DNA of 64,000 nt from Bradyrhizobium sp. 141 (GTDB lineage Bacteria > Pseudomonadota > Alphaproteobacteria > Rhizobiales > Xanthobacteraceae): positions 310,001 to 374,000 of the forward strand of contig NZ_JADPKR010000094.1 in NCBI RefSeq assembly GCF_023074055.1. Reading direction: 5' to 3'. The position numbers and the translations under genes were made by a program. This document shows positions 17,256-26,981 of the stretch, in pieces. The stretch's first letter is position 1. The number at the start of each line of letters is the position of its first letter. The notes beneath the pieces are model-generated. The model was not told where the DNA came from. It saw nothing but the letters and a program-made list of their open reading frames with translations, and did not search any database.

Positions 17256-18371
17256 ATGTCATTTGCAGAAAAGCTTGTTCAGACGCCGCGGCGAGAGAAG
17301 TCGGGCGAGACAGGATACGAGAGGTACGATTATCAGGCGAGCTGGGGTCTCGCGCTCATCTTTGAAAGCCACAGTGACCTCGACGATTACGCAATTGCCT
17401 TTGAGTTCCACGACGACATTGTCCGGCTGAACAGCAGCTCCGCTCCAACGCGAGCCCGCTTCTATCAGGTCAAGACCAAGCTGAGCGGTCATTGGACGCT
17501 CACAAGTCTGAGCACCCAAAAGAAATCAAAGGATGGGACGTCGAAATTACCGTCCTTCATCGGGAAGATGCATGACAATTATGAGCTCTTTCCCGATGAA
17601 ACCGAACGCCTGAGTTTTGTCTCAAACCTGCCATGCGAATTTATTGATGCTGCTGCGACCGTTTGTTGTTTTGGCGATTGCGATCCGGACGACTTTGCAA
17701 AATTTCTCGCGAAGCTGAAATCCGAACGCCCATCCGCGACGGAGGACACCGCGAAGCTCATGCACTTCGTTCGCGCGGACCTCAGCCTTCACGATGCGTC
17801 CGCGCACTTGAAGGGGATGATGCAGAATTTCGTGACGAGCCAGCTTGGGACCGTGATCTACAGTCCGGACACTCTGTATAAAACGATCATCGAGGAATGC
17901 CGGACCAAGTCCAAGTATACGGGGTCCGTTCAAACATTTTCCGATCTCATCAAGCACAAGGCCATCACCAAGAGCCAGGTGGATGGTTGGCTTTCTCAGA
18001 TACAGACAACTCACGTGGTGCCGACGTGGGCAGATATCGCTAGCGACCTGACGTACAGCGCGCTTGAGAAGGCGGGCATCGCGAGAGAATGGAAACTCTA
18101 CCGTACCCTAGCGCTGGGTGCTGGTAATGAAGCGATCAACCGAGTTCGCACACGGATCCGGACGGAGTTGAAAAAGTTGCAGGGTTCCTCGCTTGAATTG
18201 ACGCCGTTGACCGAACAGGTGTTTGGTCAGGTTTGGAGCTTTGCGAAGGCGACGATCTCGGAATTGAATGCGAGCCGTGCGAAGGCGATGATCATCTACG
18301 AGGTGTTGGACTATGACGCGTCAGGAGATGTACAAAAAACTGATCAGAAGCCTGCGGACGCGCCGCCATGA
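17256..18371 (+). CDS. DUF4297 (Cap4-like) nuclease-domain protein
   Basis: 371 residues; start MSFAEK at 17256 has a GGGGGA ribosome site 5 bases ahead, so it is preferred over the ATG at 17235. The N-terminal ~80 residues show the DUF4297 pattern: YERYDYQASWGLALIFE, then DDYAIAFEFHDDIV and FYQVKTK, giving the acid and the QxK catalytic residues of a PD-(D/E)XK-type dsDNA nuclease as found in Cap4. The remaining ~290 residues are helical and unrecognised. It overlaps the next gene by 4 bases (ATGA), so the pair is translationally coupled and probably one defence system. Confidence 0.8.
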   Translation: MSFAEKLVQTPRREKSGETGYERYDYQASWGLALIFESHSDLDDYAIAFEFHDDIVRLNSSSAPTRARFYQVKTKLSGHWTLTSLSTQKKSKDGTSKLPSFIGKMHDNYELFPDETERLSFVSNLPCEFIDAAATVCCFGDCDPDDFAKFLAKLKSERPSATEDTAKLMHFVRADLSLHDASAHLKGMMQNFVTSQLGTVIYSPDTLYKTIIEECRTKSKYTGSVQTFSDLIKHKAITKSQVDGWLSQIQTTHVVPTWADIASDLTYSALEKAGIAREWKLYRTLALGAGNEAINRVRTRIRTELKKLQGSSLELTPLTEQVFGQVWSFAKATISELNASRAKAMIIYEVLDYDASGDVQKTDQKPADAPP

Positions 18372-20059
18372 AAAACTTTCAATTAAAAAGGCTGTGTCTC
18401 TTGTCCGCACGGGAGAAAGCGGCGCGCGTAGTCGAGTTCAGTCCGACAACGACGGTCGTTCTCGGCGAAAATGACACGGGCAAATCCTGTCTCATAAAGT
18501 CTATCTATGCCGCGTTCGGCGCCGATCCGGCGAAGGTGAACCCGACGTGGCGCGATGCCAAGGTCGATATATTTGTAGATTTCACTATCGCTGGAGTGCC
18601 GTTTAGCATTCTGCGATCTGGGAACAACTACGCACTGTACGACGCCGGCGGTAAGGGCATCTGGTCCGGTACTGGCGTTACGCATGGCCTGGGTCCAGAG
18701 CTGGCACGCTTGTTGAGTTTCGAACTCACACTCGCCACTCGCCAAAATGAACTATTGATCCCGCCACCCGCGTTTCTCTTCCTGCCGTTCTATATTGATC
18801 AGGATAGCAGTTGGGTGGGCAACTGGAATTCATTCTCAAATCTGCAGATGTTTCCGAACTATCGGAAGGACGTCGCGAATTTTCACGCCGGCTTGCGTCC
18901 TAATGAATATTATCAAGCCAAAGCTTTGAAAGCTGCATCCGATCGGGCACGAGAAGAATTGAAGGTTGAGCGACGGGCGCTAGATCGCGCTAGCAAGCGA
19001 TTGCGATCGACGCGTACACGCGTGCACTTCGATATCTCTCCTGATCAGTTCGTTGAGCAGATTGACGCGCTGGTGACCGAATGTCGAGGGTTGCAGGTCG
19101 AACAGGACAAAGCTCAGCGTGTTCTATCGGAGTTGAATTCGAAAAGAGCTATCCTCCAAGAGCAAGCCGCCATCGCGGAGAATGCTCTAGCCGATCTTGA
19201 TGCTGACTACGAATTCCTGCGACGTGAAAGCGAAGACGAGATCATTTGTCCGACGTGTGGCACCGTACATTCCAACGATTTCGCCAATAAATTCAGCCTA
19301 ATATCGGATGTCGATACCTGCCGAGGGTTTCTCATTGAGGTTCGTCGAGAAATTGAAGCGGTAGACGTGCAAATATCCGACGAGAAGGAGCGACTGCGCT
19401 CGTTCTCGGGCTCGATCGAGCGCATCACCAAAATTCTTGATGAACAGAGAGGCGAGCTGAAACTTCGCGATTTGATAGAAGGTGAAAGCGAAAAGCTAAT
19501 GGATACAGCGTTCGCCGCAGAGGGGAAGGACATTGATGCGCAAATAGGTGCGCAGGACATGAAATCCGACGAAGCCGCGCAGAGTATGAAGTCCTTTGAT
19601 GACAAAAAACGGCAGGACAATATCAAGGGATACTACCTGCAGCAGATGAACTCGTTTGTGCAGCAGCTTCAGGTACCCAACCTAAAAGAAGCTAGCTACA
19701 ATGCGATCGATAGCAAAATACAAGAAACAGGTAGTGATCTGCCACGAGCACTCCTTGCTTACTACTACGCCTTCATCCACACGATGAAGCGCTTCTCTAC
19801 GTCGGCTTTCTGTCCGATCGTGGTCGATACGCCCGTGCAGCAAGATCAAGACAAGACCAACGCCGCGCGCATGATCGGCTTTTGTCTCAGTGAAGTTCCG
19901 ACAGGTTCTCAATTGATCTTGGGAACGGTAAGCATGCACGGCGTCAAATATGATGGTCATGTTATCGCGACTGACACCAAGAACAAGCTGCTGAAGACCG
20001 ATCAATTCGATGAGGTTAGCGCCATTCTGGCGTCCTACTACATACAACTGCTTCAGTGA
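18368..20059 (+). CDS. Rad50/SMC-like zinc-hook ATPase
   Basis: 563 residues. Walker A GENDTGKS is at residues 33-40. Two coiled-coil arms (about 185-290 and 310-400) flank a CPTC zinc hook near residue 294 (one CxxC, dimerising through zinc). A Walker B segment PIVVDTPVQQ lies near residue 485, followed by GSQLILGT. The architecture is that of short Rad50-like ATPases that guide a nuclease partner. It overlaps the DUF4297 gene, pointing to a two-component nuclease/ATPase system; about 580 bp of non-coding DNA follow. Confidence 0.85.
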   Translation: MKNFQLKRLCLLSAREKAARVVEFSPTTTVVLGENDTGKSCLIKSIYAAFGADPAKVNPTWRDAKVDIFVDFTIAGVPFSILRSGNNYALYDAGGKGIWSGTGVTHGLGPELARLLSFELTLATRQNELLIPPPAFLFLPFYIDQDSSWVGNWNSFSNLQMFPNYRKDVANFHAGLRPNEYYQAKALKAASDRAREELKVERRALDRASKRLRSTRTRVHFDISPDQFVEQIDALVTECRGLQVEQDKAQRVLSELNSKRAILQEQAAIAENALADLDADYEFLRRESEDEIICPTCGTVHSNDFANKFSLISDVDTCRGFLIEVRREIEAVDVQISDEKERLRSFSGSIERITKILDEQRGELKLRDLIEGESEKLMDTAFAAEGKDIDAQIGAQDMKSDEAAQSMKSFDDKKRQDNIKGYYLQQMNSFVQQLQVPNLKEASYNAIDSKIQETGSDLPRALLAYYYAFIHTMKRFSTSAFCPIVVDTPVQQDQDKTNAARMIGFCLSEVPTGSQLILGTVSMHGVKYDGHVIATDTKNKLLKTDQFDEVSAILASYYIQLLQ

Positions 20060-20639
20060 ACGGGGCCTCATCTCGACCCATCCGTGAGACCTGCTGGAAA
20101 CCGCCAGGCGGGTCAGGGGCGGTTGCCGGGGTGGAGGACGCCCGGGAGGTAAATACCGGCTGCCGGAGCGGCCTCAACGGCCTTCCGGCCGAAGCGTGCT
20201 TTTGACCCATTTTTGGACCTCCGGCAGCCTCTACCTCGGGGCTCGCACGCAAGCCGCGGCGGTTAAGGGCTCGCCCGAACCCACGCAACAATTTGGTCGA
20301 CGACTTGATCGATCGTAAGAGTGGTCGAGTCGAGAACATGCGCACGCCATCGCGGGTCGCCGCGTTGCCAATCGGCCCAGCGCTCCCACCGCATTGTCTC
20401 GAGTTTTCGGTCGGCTATCACAACCTCGCGTGACGACGGTGCGCTGATCGACTATTCACAGAATCCGGGGAAGAAATCGTCTGAAAACAAGGGCGCGGAA
20501 TTGAATGGCCTGGATTTCTTGGCCAGTGTCTCGTGGCAAGCGGGATCATACTGCACGTGTCCGGTAGCGGGGCCACCAACAGCCTCGGTCATCCTTGCAA
20601 GAGGCGCGGCAGCCTAGAACATCACGGGCCGGAGGAACG
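20060..20639 (-). other. Gap between two defence loci
   Basis: Contains only the gene fragment listed at 20263-20451 and, upstream of it, GC-rich sequence with short inverted repeats around 20130-20210. No intact gene. Confidence 0.45.
20263..20451 (-). pseudogene. C-terminal fragment of an unidentified gene
   Basis: A minus-strand frame reads APSSREVVIADRKLETMR, then WERWADWQRGDPRWRAHVLD, and ends IDQVVDQIVAWVRASP before TAA at 20263-20265. The composition and the WxxWxxWQRGDPRW pattern are protein-like, resembling the tail of rhizobial P-loop kinase-type proteins. There is a stop upstream and no start, so it is a severed 3' end. Confidence 0.4.
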
Positions 20640-22202
20640 TTGGTAGCGAAACGAGATATTGGCGCAATAGGCGAGAACCTATTTCTCAGTTGGTGCGAGC
20701 CGGAGGGTTTCCACGCCCAGAAATCTCAGGTCGACCGCTTGGGATGGGACTTTTTGCTTGAGAGTGAGCCAGACCGCTCGACTGAGCGACCGCTCGATGC
20801 TCAGAATGAGCTTCCGAAATTCCTCGCGCAGGTAAAATCGACGGAGAAGGCCGGAGAACCGCCTCGTATCAAGCTGTCTGCGCTCAAGCATCTCGTTGAT
20901 GCAGATTTGCCTACCGCCATCATCGCGTTGATCTACAACAAGAGTGGTAGGGTGCCTGACCGCAGCCTTTTCATTCCAGTTGATGATGTGGTCATCACGG
21001 AGACGCTGCGCCGAGTTCGTCGCGAAGAAGCGCGTGGAAACCGCGCCATCCACAGAACGACTGTGCCTGTGCCATTAGAGCGGGCAATTGAAATTGGTCC
21101 CTTGGGAGAAGGCCTGGGAGCCGCGCTCACGGGCATGCTGGGCGATAGCCCATCCGAATACATCGCAAGCAAAGCCAGGCACCGTCAAACCTGTGGCTTT
21201 GATGATAGAGCTGTCATCGGGCATTTTTTCGTTCCCGGCAGCGATGCGGCCAAAAAGATATCCGACCTGTTTTTGGGCGGCCGCCGGGAGCTGGAAGTGT
21301 CGAATCTGACCATCGAGCACCACCGCTTCGGGATAGCGTTGGAAAACGATCGCGAACACTTCCAGCAGGCTGTTCTGGAGATGAATGTTCCACCGCTGTT
21401 GGCGACAACAATCGAGCTCGCATCGGACGCCGGAGAATGGACTTCGATAGAGGCTGAAGTCTTCATACCTCCGCCCTTCGAAGGCAAAGGGATAAGTCGC
21501 GTTCGGTTCGCAAACCTCTATTTTGAGGTTGTACTCGACTTCGAGAAGAAGTGGGCCGAGCTAACATTTAACTATGCTGGAGACCGAATGGTCGAGCTCG
21601 ATGAGGCAGTCTCCATTATCGAAATTGGCGCGATACTCTCAAGGCCGGCCAAAAAGGTGACGGCTCACTTCAAGGGTACTCAGCTTGAGCTGCCCGTTGG
21701 TCCGCTCGAAGGACCATTCCACCATTGGATACATGCCGCTCCGGCACTGCGCCAAATCTTGTCGGCTATTGCCCGCTCTGGCCGCCGCCTTACACGTCAG
21801 ATCAAGCTCAAGGACTTCTATGACTGGGTCGCGAAGCATACAGAGTTCCTGGCGCTGACATCTACGCCAGGCGTGAACATGATTTTCCCGAAGTTCGACA
21901 ATGGTATTGTTGACGAGCAGAATGCGATCTTAACGCCGTTCTCGCTGGAGTTCGGTGGCGCGCAATACACCGCCTTGATTGAAATTCCTATCGAAGCTGT
22001 GACCACCTCCGAAAAGGAAATTACTCTGATCGGAGGTCGGCCGCATATCGTCGCCGACGTGGCGCGATTGCCGGGTTCGGATACAGCGGATTTTATCGAC
22101 ACGGCGATCGAGAAATCGAAGCGGGAAAGGAAGGCCACAGGCCCTGCTCTAGTGGCTGGCGGGTTCGAAAATTGGCAGAACGTTATACTGTCCACCTCAT
22201 AG
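20640..22202 (+). CDS. Putative PD-(D/E)XK nuclease (DUF4365-like N-terminus)
   Basis: 520 residues from a TTG start at 20640 with GGAGG at 20631-20635. The N-terminal ~110 residues look like a DUF4365-type nuclease fold: DIGAIGENLFLSWCEPEGF (helix with the acid), RLGWDFLLE (D motif) and FLAQVKST (QxK motif), followed by IKLSALKHLVDADLPTAII. The C-terminal ~400 residues are unrecognised. It lies 91 bp before the SF1 helicase remnant, in the same orientation, suggesting they once formed a nuclease-helicase defence pair. Confidence 0.62.
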   Translation: MVAKRDIGAIGENLFLSWCEPEGFHAQKSQVDRLGWDFLLESEPDRSTERPLDAQNELPKFLAQVKSTEKAGEPPRIKLSALKHLVDADLPTAIIALIYNKSGRVPDRSLFIPVDDVVITETLRRVRREEARGNRAIHRTTVPVPLERAIEIGPLGEGLGAALTGMLGDSPSEYIASKARHRQTCGFDDRAVIGHFFVPGSDAAKKISDLFLGGRRELEVSNLTIEHHRFGIALENDREHFQQAVLEMNVPPLLATTIELASDAGEWTSIEAEVFIPPPFEGKGISRVRFANLYFEVVLDFEKKWAELTFNYAGDRMVELDEAVSIIEIGAILSRPAKKVTAHFKGTQLELPVGPLEGPFHHWIHAAPALRQILSAIARSGRRLTRQIKLKDFYDWVAKHTEFLALTSTPGVNMIFPKFDNGIVDEQNAILTPFSLEFGGAQYTALIEIPIEAVTTSEKEITLIGGRPHIVADVARLPGSDTADFIDTAIEKSKRERKATGPALVAGGFENWQNVILSTS

Positions 22203-22293
22203 AGCGAGGTTATACGATTTTATTCGTGAATTGATGGACATTAAGCCGTTTACGATCAATTGCCGACAATGACTCAAATGGGGGGACGGTACC

Positions 22294-25035
22294 TTGGAGT
22301 CCAGTGACGAAAAACGCGAAATTGTACTCAAGGTGGGAGAGGAAATTCTCACAGCCCTCACAAGCATTGCCGATGGAGCGCGTTCTAATCTCGAAAGTCG
22401 ACCATTTGGACTTTCTATTGATGGTGTTTTGAACCGCTCGAACACGATGGTTGGCGTAGGGAATCCGGAGCGGTTCGCCCACGCTCAGAACGCAGGCTTG
22501 CGCGAGGCGCTGCGCAGACTTTTGCTTGAGCCGTGTATCGCGCGCGTCGAAGTCGAATGGAAGAAGGAGGCCCGACCTCCGCAGACACTCTATTTCGCAC
22601 GTCTATCCGCAGCTGGCCTGAATGATGCGGTGAAAGGCGCGCATTTCGTGACCTCGCTAGACGACCTTGGTCACCTCGCGGAGCATGAGGCTGGCGAGAC
22701 CGTAACCTTGGATGTCCGTAATCGCGAACGAACGGCCCGCATTCTGAAGAGGACGGTGTGGTCGCCGCGGGAACAATCCGGGGGGTGGGACGCGCTGGTT
22801 GACGATTTTGAGTCCACTCCATGGGGTGCATTGCACCAGCTTCTGAAGCAAGACTCCCTGCGCCAGGCACTGAAACTCCTTCGCGAGGGCGACGTTTCGG
22901 CGGAAGACATCCTGGGCCAGATTTTGCAGCAGGCGGCCGACGCCCAATCTGACCGCCAGCGCAACCGACGAAGAACCATCGACAGGATCGCTCTCCGGGA
23001 TCGGCCGATTCTGAACAAGTTTCAGGGAGCAATCTTTCGATTGCCGCTGAACAAGTAGGTCATGCTGTTTGGCCCGCCGGGATCGGGAAAGACGACCACG
23101 CTGATCCGGCGGCTGTCACAGAAGCGGACATTGGAAGCATTGTCGGACTCGGACACAGCTTTGGTGACCCGTGCGGGCGTTGATCTAGCGAGCACAAACA
23201 GTTGGGCTATGTTTTCGCCTGGCGAACTCCTGAAGCAATATCTTGGCGACGCATTCAATAAGCAGGGGGTGCCGGACGCCGGCAATGTCCGCACTTGGGC
23301 TAAGGAGAGGCTCGATCTCGCACGCAACGTGCTGAACATTCTGCGGTCGGCCGACTCCGGTCGCTTCCAACTCGCCGATATTGATCTACTTGCCGATCAA
23401 TCGAGCGCCGCGCGGTCGAGCCTCCATGACGAGTTCGCGACCTTTGCGGGGGCGGATCTGATCCGGAGGTTCGACGGTGCGCTGACAAGTCTGCAAGGGT
23501 CCGATAATGAACGCGCCAAGGGTATTGCGACCGGAATTCGAGCCGCTCTTCGACGAGGTGACGAGTCCAGCGTCGACGATATGTTGGCGGTCGTCATGCA
23601 GGCGACGGAGCTACACGAGGAGGTTAAGCGTCTCGGCGACCTGATCACCGCAGAGTTGAGAAAGATCAACAATCTTCTGCTAAACCAAAACAAGGGCTTG
23701 CTCCAGGAACTCGCTTCCCTCCCTTCGCCCCGGTCATCGGAGCAGGACGACGATGATGAGGATGACGATGATGAAACAAGCCAGGTCCTAGCATCCACAG
23801 GGACCTCCGAGGCGCGCGCACTGAATGTTCTCTGGAACGCCCTTCGAAACTGGGCGCGTTCCATCGCAGAAGGCCGGCGGTCACTCGGCGGACAATCGGC
23901 CAGGGTCATTGAACTGATCGGCAAGCGGCTGCCCTCCGACAACGTTTTCGTGCCGATCGGCAAGAACATCACGACACGGTCGTGGTTGAGGACGCTACTC
24001 CAGGCGCCGCGCTTATCAGTACTTGGCTTGCCCGGCGCCTATTCGCGGTTTCGTCGCCAAATGATCCGGGAAGGCAGGCACTATACGTCGGATGAAGGGA
24101 TTGCCGAAGCCGCAAGCCGCAGCTTGATTTCCCCCGACGAGGTCGACATCGTCCTGCTGGCAATGCTTCGAAACGCGCGCCGCGTTGTACGCAATGTGGA
24201 TGCGAGACGCGACGGCGCGATCAGGTATGACTGGCTCGAAACGATACGCAGCTGATATCTCACTCAGGTTTTTGTTGACGAAGCGACGGATCTCTCCGCG
24301 GTCCAGCTTGCATGCACGATCGAGCTTGCCCATCCTGAACTGCGCTCGTGGTTTGCATGTGGCGATTTGCGCCAGCGGGTGACGTCGTCCGGCATTCAGA
24401 GTGAAGCCGAAATTGACTGGCTGAATCGTGTGTCGGGAGCCCAGATTGACGTCCGCAAGATTGACATCGGCTACAGACAGAGCCGGAAGCTTCGCCAATT
24501 TTCGGACGCTCTAGCAGAGCTGCTCGACCCGGGTGCACAGAAGACGCGATCTCCGTCGGAAATCGAAGAAGCGGATGTGTGGCCGCTACTCGCGGAAGGC
24601 GTTTCTGACACGGCGCTTGGAACCTGGCTTGCCGATCGCATTGATGAGGTCGAGCGGTCAGTCGGGTCGCTACCTTCCATCGCCGTTTTCGTTGACGGTG
24701 ATGACTTCATTGATCCGCTGGTGAATGCAACGCGGACCGCATTGGCGGAGCGCAACATTACCATCGTCGGGTGCAAGGAAGGGCGCGTGGTCGGCGATGC
24801 AAGCGAGGTGCGTGTCTTCGATATCCAGCATATCAAAGGTCTGGAATTTGAAGCAGTCTTCTTCATTGGAGTCGACGGATTAGCCCGCCGCCTTAAAGAG
24901 CTCTTCCCGCGCTATCTTTACGTTGGCGTAACGCGTGCCGCGACCTATCTGGGCGTGACCTGCGAGGGGCGCTTGCCCGCGATCCTCGAACCATTGCGAC
25001 CTCAATTCAGCGATCGTGTCGATTGGCGCTCATGA
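22294..25035 (+). pseudogene. SF1 (UvrD-like) helicase with two in-frame stop codons
   Basis: Reading from TTG at 22294 (GGGGGAC ribosome site) a single frame runs to TGA at 25033-25035, interrupted only by TAG (23056-23058) and TGA (24253-24255). Across the first stop the protein reads LPLNK-stop-VMLFGPPGSGKTTT (Walker A). Across the second it reads ETIRS-stop-YLTQVFVDEATDLSA (Walker B). Near the end FDIQHIKGLEFEAVFFIG and YLYVGVTRAATYL are SF1 motifs V and VI. Repaired length would be 913 residues. Two point nonsense changes (for example CAG to TAG and TGG to TGA) explain everything, with no frameshift. The ATG right after the first stop could restart translation. Confidence 0.85.
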
Positions 25036-25109
25036 TAGAGCTGCTCATTGCAGCCTGCGCCGGTAGTCAAGAATGAGAGATTGCTGACCGAAAGAGGCGG
25101 GCGACACAT

Positions 25110-25910
25110 TTGTTCTGGAATTACCAAGTACAGATTCAAACGAAGCCAATTCTTGAGACCGTTTTTGCTTCTCGGCAGTGTCCCTGCAGTAAGTCACGCC
25201 CACGATTGCGCTCTGCAGACGAAAGCCGAGAGAGTGATGGCCGACGATTTTCTGAGTATGTTGAAGTGCTCACCTGCGCATTTTGCGGCTGGTGGTTTGC
25301 ATTCAAGGATATGTGGGATTGCTCCTGCGCTTCCGTTCCGGACAGGGCGCTGCGGACCGTACAGGCCGGCGGTGCGGCCTTGGCAACGTTTTCACCAGCT
25401 CTTGACCAAGCTCAAATCGGACTTTTGACCAGGGAAATCGAACAACATCTCTTGGGACGAGGAAGTGCTGATGAATGGGCAACTCTTGAAGACGCCAGCA
25501 CGGCAATTCTTAGAGAGTTTGGCTACGAGGCCCGCGGCACCGCACGTTCAAAGGACGGCGGCGTCGATATAGTGGTTCAGCATCCGGACGGCGGCCGCGC
25601 CGCGATCTACGCCCAGATAAAGCACACGAGAAACAAGGTCGGAGCTCGGGTGTTGCGGGAACTTATTGGCACGATGAGCATTCACGCGACCCATAGCGGC
25701 CTGCTGGTAACATCGTCGGTATTCACGGCCGGCGTCTTTAGGGAAACCGAGATGGCCGCTCAGAGCGGCTTTTTCGTCGAATTGGTTGACGGCGCGAGGC
25801 TTCTGGCGTCGTTGCGGCTCACGTATCGAACGGCCGCTCCTACTGTAGCCGAGATACTCGATGTCGCGCGACCGAACTTGATCATCTTGTCCGGTGAATT
25901 CGATGTTTGA
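25110..25910 (+). CDS. Mrr-like restriction endonuclease with N-terminal zinc ribbon
   Basis: 266 residues from a TTG start at 25110 (an internal start near 25312 is possible). CPC and CAFC pairs in the first 65 residues look like a zinc ribbon. The C-terminal half is an Mrr_cat fold: ILREFGYEARGTARSKDGGV, DIVVQHPDGG and AIYAQIKHT give the D and QxK catalytic residues, followed by RELIGTMSIHATHSGLLVTS. It cuts foreign or modified DNA in known families. It lies 75 bp after the helicase remnant and may have been its partner. Its end faces the next, convergent nuclease gene (21 bp between stops). Confidence 0.78.
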   Translation: MFWNYQVQIQTKPILETVFASRQCPCSKSRPRLRSADESRESDGRRFSEYVEVLTCAFCGWWFAFKDMWDCSCASVPDRALRTVQAGGAALATFSPALDQAQIGLLTREIEQHLLGRGSADEWATLEDASTAILREFGYEARGTARSKDGGVDIVVQHPDGGRAAIYAQIKHTRNKVGARVLRELIGTMSIHATHSGLLVTSSVFTAGVFRETEMAAQSGFFVELVDGARLLASLRLTYRTAAPTVAEILDVARPNLIILSGEFDV

Positions 25911-25931
25911 CGTCCCGCGCCTCGACCACCC

Positions 25932-26936
25932 CTAAAGGACCACGCCGGCAGTAGGGCGCCGCATGGCTGTGATCCACCGTGTGACCTCGTCACGATTCGC
26001 AACCGTGATCGGATACGCCCGAGCTTCGACAAGTTTCGACGCTCCCGGACTGATATCATTCGTCGTGGCTACGAGGCCTCCATCCGCTCCTTCTGCATGA
26101 ACGTCGGCCCAGAGGGCCTTTACGACGACCTTGCCGATCTTCCGCTTCTCCCGTTTGCACTGAACGATCACAACTGGCGGAACACCGGGTTTTCTGCCGG
26201 CATTCCAAGCGCGAACGTCGACACCGCCGTCATTTCGGCCAGCTCCAAGTTCTACCTCGTAGCCATTCCGGACGAGCCATTCTGCGGAGAGTCCCTCGAA
26301 CTGCCGCCAATTTATCTCCTGCAGAAGCTCCGGCTTTTGGGATAGGTAGTTTATGAACCGCTGATCAAAGAAACCCGATCCTTCGATTGGAAGACGCTCG
26401 CTCTCGAACAAATCCGTCAGAGCTAAGTGATCCTCCGCTTTCATCTCGCGTGTAAAAAACGGGGACAAAGCTAGGTGGACGGACATCGCCTCCAGCAGAT
26501 GCTCCAAAATTGCCTTACGGGACCCACTGATGACGCATTTGATGTCTGAATCGAGTGCGTCCCGATCGAGCGATCCGCTCCTATTGCGTATTTGCAGATG
26601 ATGATTACCAACGGCCTCGACTTGGAGGATCGTCTCGAAGTCCATCAGCGCGCGCCAATCCGGCCCCAGTCTTTCGATCAACCGTTGACCCAGGCTCGGC
26701 ATGCCTGGTTGGTCAGCGGCGCCGAGGGCGTAGAGTAGATCTCCTACCGTGTCCGCATACTCCTCACTTCCAACGCGCATCAATGCGTCATCTTGGGCAA
26801 ATGCTACCCGAAATGGGTGATCCTTCCGGAGATGCTCGACAAGTTGTTGCCTGCTGAGTGCGAGACCCGAACGTTCGCCGGTATCTTCGCTCAGCGAAGC
26901 CACGAACCCCGAGGTAACCATCAGAATGTGTCCCAT
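25932..26936 (-). CDS. Mrr-family restriction endonuclease
   Basis: 334 residues. The C-terminal domain (about 225-330) has NWRQFEGLSAEWLVRNGYEV, RNDGGVDVRAWNAG and VVIVQCKR, the Mrr D...QxK nuclease core, followed by VKALWADVHAEGADGGLVAT. The N-terminal ~200 residues form an unknown domain. The ATG at 26936 (MGHILMVTSGF) has no strong ribosome site. It lies downstream of the STAND-like gene on the same strand, separated by 45 bp, and may be its operon partner. Confidence 0.8.
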   Translation of the reverse strand: MGHILMVTSGFVASLSEDTGERSGLALSRQQLVEHLRKDHPFRVAFAQDDALMRVGSEEYADTVGDLLYALGAADQPGMPSLGQRLIERLGPDWRALMDFETILQVEAVGNHHLQIRNRSGSLDRDALDSDIKCVISGSRKAILEHLLEAMSVHLALSPFFTREMKAEDHLALTDLFESERLPIEGSGFFDQRFINYLSQKPELLQEINWRQFEGLSAEWLVRNGYEVELGAGRNDGGVDVRAWNAGRKPGVPPVVIVQCKREKRKIGKVVVKALWADVHAEGADGGLVATTNDISPGASKLVEARAYPITVANRDEVTRWITAMRRPTAGVVL

Positions 26937-26981
26937 AAAGCACCGAGTTTGAACCAGTGTTAGCGATTTCCCTCCCGCCCT

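Noticed and set aside
23056..24255. Programmed stop-codon readthrough (for example selenocysteine or pyrrolysine) in the helicase
   Set aside because: Stops are one TAG and one TGA, neither next to a recognisable SECIS-like hairpin; ordinary nonsense mutations are simpler.
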